Source: an uncultured Octadecabacter sp.
GTDB taxonomy: Bacteria > Pseudomonadota > Alphaproteobacteria > Rhodobacterales > Rhodobacteraceae
Length of the DNA: 64,000 nucleotides
Assembly (NCBI GenBank): GCA_937891785.1
Contig: CALAGN010000033.1
Span: forward strand, 1 to 64,000
Direction of reading: 5' to 3'
Positions 58,649 through 64,000 of this stretch are shown here, in pieces. Each line of letters starts with the position of its first letter. The stretch's first letter is position 1. Under the pieces are notes generated by a model. That model was not told the DNA's origin and made no database searches. It saw nothing but the letters and a program-made list of their open reading frames with translations. The position numbers and the translations under genes are program-made.

Positions 58649-60312
58649 GCAGTAACCGTTTGATCTACCTTCCCCTTGGCGGGGCGGGCGAGATCGGGAT
58701 GAATTGCTATGTCTATGGCTATGGCAAGCCCGATCAAGAACGGCTGATCGTGGTCGATTTAGGCGTGACGTTTCCCGATATGGACACGTCACCCGGTGTG
58801 GATTTGATTCTGCCCGACATCGCTTGGCTCGAGGCGCGGCGCGACCGGATTGACGGGATTTTCATCACCCACGCCCACGAAGACCATGTGGGGGCCGTTG
58901 GCCATACTTGGAGACGTCTGGGCGCGCCGATCTATGCGCGGGCCTTCACGGCCAATATCGCGCGGCGCAAGATGTCTGAACACGGGTTCAGTGATGACAG
59001 CGTGACTGTGGTGAACAAATGGCCCGAAACCACTAAGGCCGGGCCGTTTTCTGTGGGTTTCCTGCCGATCAGCCATTCCATTCCCGAAAGTTCTGCGCTG
59101 GTGATCGACAGCCCCGAGGGGCGCGTATTGCACACCGGCGATTTCAAGATCGACACTTCGCCCGTGGTAGGCGAACCGTTCGATCATGACCTTTGGCGTG
59201 ATGTGTCCAAGGACGGTGTGCGTGCGCTGGTTTGTGACAGCACCAACATCTTTTCCACGCACGCTGGGCGCTCGGAATCGACCGTTGGGCCGGAAATTGA
59301 GCGTTTGATGCGCGAAATGAAGGGGATGGTCGTTGCCACCACATTCGCGTCCAACATCGCGCGTTTGAAAACGCTGGCCCAAGCTGCTGACCGTGCGGGA
59401 CGTTCTGTGTGCCTGCTGGGCCGCTCTATGCGCCGGATGACCGAAGCTGCAGCCGAAGTCGGAATCTTGGGTGATTTTCCAAGCACCATTTCGCCTGAAG
59501 ATGCATTGAGCGTGCCGCGCGAAAACCTGATGTTACTGGTTACGGGGTCGCAGGGTGAACGCCGTGCGGCCAGCGCCCAACTGGCGAATGGCAAATACAT
59601 GGGGCTGACGATGAAGGATGGCGATACCTTCCTGTTCAGTTCCAAAACGATTCCCGGAAACGAGCGTGGCGTGATCCGCATCATGAACCAGTTTTCGGAA
59701 ATGGGCGTTGATATCGTTGATGATACTTCGGGTTTGTATCACGTGTCGGGCCATGCCAACCGCCCCGACATCGAAGAAATGCACGATATCGTCAAACCGC
59801 AGATTGTCATTCCGATGCACGGTGAACATCGCCACCTGCGCGAACACGTCAAGATCGCTGAAGGTAAAGGGCTGGCCGGTATCGTTGCCGTGAACGGCAT
59901 GATGATTGACCTGTCTGGCAATGCCCCGCGCGTCGCCGAATACATCGACACGGGCCGCACCTATCTGGATGGCACCGTGCAATACGGTGCGATGGACGGG
60001 ATCGTGCGCGACCGTATCCGCATGGCGCTGAACGGCCATGTGATTGTCACGACGATCATCGATGAAACTGGCGATCCTTTGGGTGATCCGTGGTGCGAGA
60101 TCATGGGCCTACCCGAAACAGGCCGCAACAACGCGCCGCTGATTGATGTGCTGGAACATGACCTGTCGCAGTTCATGAATCGTGCGGCGGGCAAAACGCT
60201 GGCGAATGATGAAAAGCTGGAACGCGAGCTGCGCAAGATCGCGCGCAGTTCCGCCATGACCGAGATCGGCAAGAAGCCGGAAGTGACGGTGGTGATTTCG
60301 CGTCTCAGCTAA
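58645..60312 (+). CDS. rnj: Ribonuclease J
   Basis: 555 residues of the beta-CASP MBL family: the metal motif ITHAHEDHVGAVG near residue 73, LHTGDFKID, the beta-CASP insertion with TTFASNIARLKTLAQAADRAGRSVCLLGRSM, and VSGHANRPDIEEM ... PMHGEHRHL near residue 390. It degrades and processes RNA as a 5'-exo/endonuclease. It is the last gene of the nuo-birA-coaX run, followed by a strong terminator. Confidence 0.94.
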   Translation: MSSNRLIYLPLGGAGEIGMNCYVYGYGKPDQERLIVVDLGVTFPDMDTSPGVDLILPDIAWLEARRDRIDGIFITHAHEDHVGAVGHTWRRLGAPIYARAFTANIARRKMSEHGFSDDSVTVVNKWPETTKAGPFSVGFLPISHSIPESSALVIDSPEGRVLHTGDFKIDTSPVVGEPFDHDLWRDVSKDGVRALVCDSTNIFSTHAGRSESTVGPEIERLMREMKGMVVATTFASNIARLKTLAQAADRAGRSVCLLGRSMRRMTEAAAEVGILGDFPSTISPEDALSVPRENLMLLVTGSQGERRAASAQLANGKYMGLTMKDGDTFLFSSKTIPGNERGVIRIMNQFSEMGVDIVDDTSGLYHVSGHANRPDIEEMHDIVKPQIVIPMHGEHRHLREHVKIAEGKGLAGIVAVNGMMIDLSGNAPRVAEYIDTGRTYLDGTVQYGAMDGIVRDRIRMALNGHVIVTTIIDETGDPLGDPWCEIMGLPETGRNNAPLIDVLEHDLSQFMNRAAGKTLANDEKLERELRKIARSSAMTEIGKKPEVTVVISRLS

Positions 60313-60330
60313 GTGCGGAGTGCTTGAACG

Positions 60331-60365
60331 AAAAAGGGCGGGGCCATTGGCACCCGCCCTTTTTT
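60331..60365. terminator. Bidirectional rho-independent terminator between rnj and the DEAD-box gene
   Basis: AAAAAGGGCGGG pairs with CCCGCCCTTTTTT around a 10-base loop. Both strands carry a U tract after the stem, so it can end both the rnj and the convergent helicase transcript. Confidence 0.9.
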
Positions 60366-60384
60366 ATTCTGTCGTCAGCAGGCG

Positions 60385-61905
60385 TTAACCCTTGCGACGC
60401 TCTTCAAAGCTCATTGCGATGAAGTCGGGGGCGTCGTTGCCAAGGCCAGTTGCACGGGCGTTGGTGGAGCGATTGTTGTTATCGCTGCCACGTCCGCGTC
60501 CACCCTGTTGTTTTGGCTGTTCGGCGGGTGCCTCGGCTGGTTTTGCCACAGGCGTCTCGGGCTGTTTTTGAACCGGCTTTTCTGCCACAACATCCGGCTT
60601 GGCTGCAACAACGTCCGCTTTGGGTGCGTCGGTGACTGGCTTGCTGCGTGACCGTGAGCGCGTGCGCTTTTTCGGCTCCTCGGTCCGTTCGCCAGATTGC
60701 GGTGCGGGGGCCTGCGGGGCAGCGGCGGGGGCAGTGGTCGCCGCAGGCGCGTTGCCACCCTTTGGATTATCCAAGCGCGGAATCTTGTTTTGAACGAGTC
60801 GTTCCACGTCTTCGAGATTCTTTTCGTCGCGCGGCACGCAGATCATCATTGCCGTGCCTGTCTTGCCTGCGCGGCCCGTGCGGCCAATCCGGTGGACATA
60901 ATCCTCGGCGTGGCTGGGAACGTCGAAGTTGAACACATGGCTTACATTTGGCACATCAAGCCCGCGCGCGGCCACATCGGACGCCACCAGAAAGCGCAAC
61001 GTGCCATCGCGGAATTCCTGCAAGGTGCGTGTGCGATGGGATTGGTCCAGATCGCCGTGGATCGGGGCTGCATCCAGCCCGTGCTTTTTCATCGATTTGG
61101 CGACCACATCCACATCAACCTTGCGGTTGCAGAAAATGATGCCGTTGCGGCAATTTTCGCCTTCGCTTTCGATCAGCGCACGCAGCAGGGCGCGTTTTTC
61201 GGTGCCTTCGCGGTCCTTGCGGCTGCCACGAAACATGACGACGCTTTGGGCGATATTTTCACCAGTCGTTGCGGCGCGCGCCACTTCGATGCGGGCAGGG
61301 TTGGACAGGAAAGTATTGGTGATCCGTTCGATTTCCGGCGCCATGGTGGCGCTGAAAAAGAACGTCTGACGCGTGAAGGGTGTGAGGCCAAAAATGCGTT
61401 CAATATCAGGGATAAAGCCCATATCAAGCATACGGTCCGCTTCGTCGACGACCATTATTTTCACGTCTGACAAGATTAGCTTTCCGCGTTCGAAATGATC
61501 AAGCAGACGGCCCGGCGTGGCAATCAGAACGTCAACGCCTTTGTCGATCAGCATATCTTGTTCTTTGAACGAAACACCACCGATCAGCAGCGCTTTGGTC
61601 AGCTTGGTATACTTGGCGTAGGCGTCGAAATTTTCCGCAACCTGTGCGGCCAGCTCGCGCGTCGGGCAAAGCACGAGCGAGCGCGGCATCCGTGCGCGTG
61701 CACGTCCACGTCTCAGCATCGAAATCATCGGCATGGTAAATGCTGCGGTTTTGCCGGTGCCGGTCTGGGCGATCCCCAAAATATCGCGCCCTTCAAGGGC
61801 GGGGGGGATGGCACCTGCTTGAATTGGAGTTGGGCTTTCATAGCCCGTGTCGACGATGGCCTTAAGAACCTTAGGGTCGAGATTTAAATCGCTAAATTTT
61901 GTCAT
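60385..61905 (-). CDS. DEAD-box RNA helicase (RhlE-like)
   Basis: 506 residues. Motifs in order: Q motif (FSDLNLDPKVLKAI ... PTPIQ), AQTGTGKTAAF, PTRELA, TPGRLLDHF, DEADRMLDMGF, SAT, and HRIGRTGRAGKTG. Residues from about 375 form a low-complexity basic/Ala-Pro tail (KKRTRSRSRSKPV ... GGRGRGSDNNN) likely to bind RNA. It remodels RNA, possibly in ribosome assembly or decay, and faces RNase J. ATG 61905 is preferred; the track's 52-residue extension is not conserved-looking. Confidence 0.93.
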   Translation of the reverse strand: MTKFSDLNLDPKVLKAIVDTGYESPTPIQAGAIPPALEGRDILGIAQTGTGKTAAFTMPMISMLRRGRARARMPRSLVLCPTRELAAQVAENFDAYAKYTKLTKALLIGGVSFKEQDMLIDKGVDVLIATPGRLLDHFERGKLILSDVKIMVVDEADRMLDMGFIPDIERIFGLTPFTRQTFFFSATMAPEIERITNTFLSNPARIEVARAATTGENIAQSVVMFRGSRKDREGTEKRALLRALIESEGENCRNGIIFCNRKVDVDVVAKSMKKHGLDAAPIHGDLDQSHRTRTLQEFRDGTLRFLVASDVAARGLDVPNVSHVFNFDVPSHAEDYVHRIGRTGRAGKTGTAMMICVPRDEKNLEDVERLVQNKIPRLDNPKGGNAPAATTAPAAAPQAPAPQSGERTEEPKKRTRSRSRSKPVTDAPKADVVAAKPDVVAEKPVQKQPETPVAKPAEAPAEQPKQQGGRGRGSDNNNRSTNARATGLGNDAPDFIAMSFEERRKG

Positions 61906-62045
61906 GTGTATCCGGTGTAAGCGGACACTGACTTGGCCCGCGGCGCTATTGATGCTGGCCCGCATGGCCCTTGGGCGGTCCTGTGACCGCTGCATCTTTG
62001 GATGCGCATACCAAGTTGCGCGATGGCCGTCAAATGGTTGTGCGC

Positions 62046-62981
62046 TTAGGGGAATACGCAAGGGAAATGCGTGGACAATGGTGTGTCGAGGTCAAGATTG
62101 GCCAGCGTTAGGACGCCATGGGCATCCAAACGCGCCCGCAGGGCAGGAGTGTCGGCGCAAACTTCGTCAAAAAATGCACGCAGGCCTGTGGTGCCGCTGT
62201 CATCCTCGATCATCATGAAAAGCTGGTGCATCGTCAGCCCGCCATCTTCGACTGCCTTGTTGGGGCCAAGGGAGTCACGATACGATCCCTTGGTCAGACG
62301 AAAACGATAGCTTGCCTGCCAGTCCCCCCATGATTTGGCATGCAGATGGGCAAGATCCAACCCCGGTTGATTGTTGATCCCCGTGATTTCCTGCCCGTCC
62401 TGAAACGCATTGTGGATTTGGATGGTGACGTCGGGCAGGCCGGTGCGCACAAATACTTTGCCCCCAAGATGGCTTAGAAAACCGCCCTTGGTGTAGCGGC
62501 CATAGTTTGGGTAGAACGCATTGGTGATCCGCTCGCGATCAGTGTTTTTGGGAATGAACCGTTTAAAGGCGCTGATGCCGCCAGACAGGGATTCCATCGG
62601 GCGGATACGGGTCAGGGCTGTGTCCTCCGGCACAGCGTCAAGCAAGGCATCTACGGCAATTTTGCCGACCAGAAATTCATCCACATCCATGTGGATCAGC
62701 CAATCCACCTCGACGCGGCGATGATAGGCATGGGTGGCATTAAGCGATTGGCGCACCTGATGCTTGTCGGGGTGCGGTTCGCCCAAGCGCTTCCACCACG
62801 TTGCGTCGCACATCGTCACGCGGACCTTTGGATGCGCCTTAAGCAGATCAAACGCCGCTTGGTTGTCGTCGTCCAGATAGATGAAGATCCTATGCGCGCC
62901 CTTTTCAAGGTGATAGGCGGCAAAACGCAGGATGTCATTTACGGGGGCCTTGATCGTCGCGCAGATTCCCCATTTTTGCAT
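62046..62981 (-). CDS. Glycosyltransferase family 2-like protein
   Basis: 311 residues: ATIKAPVNDILRFAAYHLEKGAHRIFIYLDDDNQAAFDLL begins a GT-A fold of the Glyco_tranf_2_4 type, and HMDVDEFLVG supplies the Asp-x-Asp metal motif near residue 98. Acceptor and donor are unknown; such genes usually decorate surface polysaccharides. Stands alone between the helicase and a secreted-protein gene. Confidence 0.8.
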   Translation of the reverse strand: MQKWGICATIKAPVNDILRFAAYHLEKGAHRIFIYLDDDNQAAFDLLKAHPKVRVTMCDATWWKRLGEPHPDKHQVRQSLNATHAYHRRVEVDWLIHMDVDEFLVGKIAVDALLDAVPEDTALTRIRPMESLSGGISAFKRFIPKNTDRERITNAFYPNYGRYTKGGFLSHLGGKVFVRTGLPDVTIQIHNAFQDGQEITGINNQPGLDLAHLHAKSWGDWQASYRFRLTKGSYRDSLGPNKAVEDGGLTMHQLFMMIEDDSGTTGLRAFFDEVCADTPALRARLDAHGVLTLANLDLDTPLSTHFPCVFP

Positions 62982-63045
62982 CAGTCTACTTGGGCCCTGA
63001 TCAGCAGTTCACTAAGCCAGTTGCGCATAGGGTCTTGGCAGACCA

Positions 63046-63489
63046 TTAGCCGTCGACAATCTGCGCGTAACGCATGATCGCCGACTGGAATGTCTCGGGG
63101 TCGGTGATGGCTTCGAGCGAACCGCGCAAAGAAACGCGGCTGCCTTCGATAAGCCCTGCTACGGGACTGGCAAGGCTAACCTGAAGCGAGGTTCCATGTT
63201 CAGGTGAGCCGCAGAACGGGCAAAAGCCCATATCAGAGACAAGGATGAAGTCGGAGATTTCATTTCCATCTGTCAGAGGCACGACAAATCCTGTGATATC
63301 AAAGGATTCGATGCCGTTCTCGATGGCGGCAGGAAATACTTTCCGCACCTCGTAAGTGGTGTCGGTCATGATCTCATCGATCTGTATGGCCGCGAGCAAA
63401 TCCCAAGGGGTTGCTGTTTCCGAGAAGGCAGCACCGCCAATTACCGCAAGAGGAACACATAGAGCGAGGGCAGAAACGTTGTTTTTCAT
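63046..63489 (-). CDS. Secreted DUF3299-like protein
   Basis: 147 residues with a signal peptide (MKNNVSALALCVPLAVIGGAAFSE). The mature part has FDITGFVVPLTDGNEISDFILVSDMGFCPFCGSPEHG and SLRGSLEAITDPE, a small beta-barrel pattern resembling DUF3299, with a CPFC pair that could bind metal or form a disulfide. Function unknown. ATG 63489 is chosen; the track start would put charged residues before the signal peptide. Confidence 0.7.
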   Translation of the reverse strand: MKNNVSALALCVPLAVIGGAAFSETATPWDLLAAIQIDEIMTDTTYEVRKVFPAAIENGIESFDITGFVVPLTDGNEISDFILVSDMGFCPFCGSPEHGTSLQVSLASPVAGLIEGSRVSLRGSLEAITDPETFQSAIMRYAQIVDG

Positions 63490-63587
63490 TACACGGTCCA
63501 TTAAGAGAAGTCTCTGCGATAGTAACGTCCTGCGCCTGCGTAAACAAGCGAGCAGAAAACCCGTCAGCACGATGTTGCGCACAAGAC

Positions 63588-64000
63588 TCAGACCATCATT
63601 TCTTTTGTCGCCGTTAGGGTCACATCTGGGTAATCCCGCGCAACGCGGTCAATGTCCCATTGCAGGCGGGTCAGGTAAACGACGTCGCCGTCATTGTCGG
63701 TGGCGATGTGCTGTTTGTTGGTCTCGGCGAATTTGTCGACGGCCGCTTTAGTGCCATGCACCCAGCGTGCGGAGGTGAACTGTGATTGATCAAAGCGCAC
63801 GGGCAGCCCGTATTCAAGCTCGATCCGGCTGGCCAGCACTTCGAATTGCAATGCGCCTACAACGCCGACGATATAGCCCGATCCAAAGGTCGGCTTGAAC
63901 ACTTTGGCCGCGCCTTCTTCGGCGAATTGCATCAGCGCCTTTTCAAGGTGTTTGGATTTCATCGGATCGCCCGCGCGCACGCCTTGCAGCAATTCGGGCG
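63588..64000 (-). CDS. prfC: Peptide chain release factor 3, C-terminal part (runs off window)
   Basis: The last 137 or so codons of RF3: KALMQFAEEGAAKVFKPTFGSGYIVGVVGALQFEVLASRIELEYGLPVRF and YLTRLQWDIDRVARDYPDVTLTAT are the domain II/III signature of this translational GTPase, which recycles RF1/RF2 after termination. The GTPase domain lies beyond base 64000. Confidence 0.92.
   Translation of the reverse strand, partial: PELLQGVRAGDPMKSKHLEKALMQFAEEGAAKVFKPTFGSGYIVGVVGALQFEVLASRIELEYGLPVRFDQSQFTSARWVHGTKAAVDKFAETNKQHIATDNDGDVVYLTRLQWDIDRVARDYPDVTLTATKEMMV

Overview
The window reads as chromosomal DNA of a marine alphaproteobacterium of the Roseobacter group (Rhodobacterales/Rhodobacteraceae). 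The indications are a 14-gene nuo operon interspersed with small family-restricted genes (DUF5337, DUF5333, DUF3291), NuoE with a long Ala/Lys/Pro tail and helix-hairpin-helix end, TRAP and Pot transporters, an SQR/persulfide-dioxygenase module and a leucine-degradation cluster. This is inference from gene content; no 16S gene is present. I found no rRNA, tRNA, CRISPR array, prophage or complete insertion sequence.

Layout. (1) 1-2981: an insertion-sequence end cuts an MBL-fold hydrolase, followed by an ATP-grasp gene and a heavily decayed aldehyde dehydrogenase. (2) 2982-13663: a polyamine unit. A PuuB-like oxidase and a putrescine-type aminotransferase lie left of a GntR/FCD regulator. On its other side potF-potG-potH-potI-puuA-ade runs divergently. 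Two similar TTTGATCAAA-centred palindromes flank the regulator gene and suggest one local regulon. (3) 13664-19741, minus strand: a sulfide oxidation module of SulP, a phosphatase-like/SQR fusion, a persulfide dioxygenase, two YeeE/YedE half-transporters and a Crp-type regulator with only two cysteines. (4) 19922-22859: a TRAP transporter (dctPQM). (5) 22865-31355: a P-loop kinase, the glmU-glmS-GNAT-DNA alkylation repair operon, gph, an MmgE/PrpD gene and a DegT-type aminotransferase. (6) 31408-37384: leucine/isovalerate catabolism (ivd, mccB, a membrane protein, mccA, GST) behind a perfect TetR-type operator. HMG-CoA lyase does not follow. Instead there is about 960 bp without an intact gene, holding a frameshifted gene remnant on the minus strand. 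(7) 38344-60312: nuoA-N with eight or nine extra small genes in between, then birA, coaX and RNase J, tightly packed and probably read through, ending in a strong bidirectional terminator. (8) 60385-64000, minus strand: a RhlE-like DEAD-box helicase, a glycosyltransferase, a secreted OB-fold-like protein and the 3' end of prfC, which runs off the window.

Functionally, regions 2 and 6 feed amine and branched-chain carbon into central metabolism. Region 3 detoxifies sulfide and can pass electrons to the quinone pool, which region 7 (complex I) also feeds. The most interesting unexplained features are the cassette of accessory proteins inside the nuo operon, especially a helix-hairpin-helix module present both as the NuoE tail and on a neighbouring membrane-anchored protein; the two-cysteine Crp regulator of the sulfide cluster; the paired GntR operators; and the decayed genes at 2056-2981 and 37403-37987.
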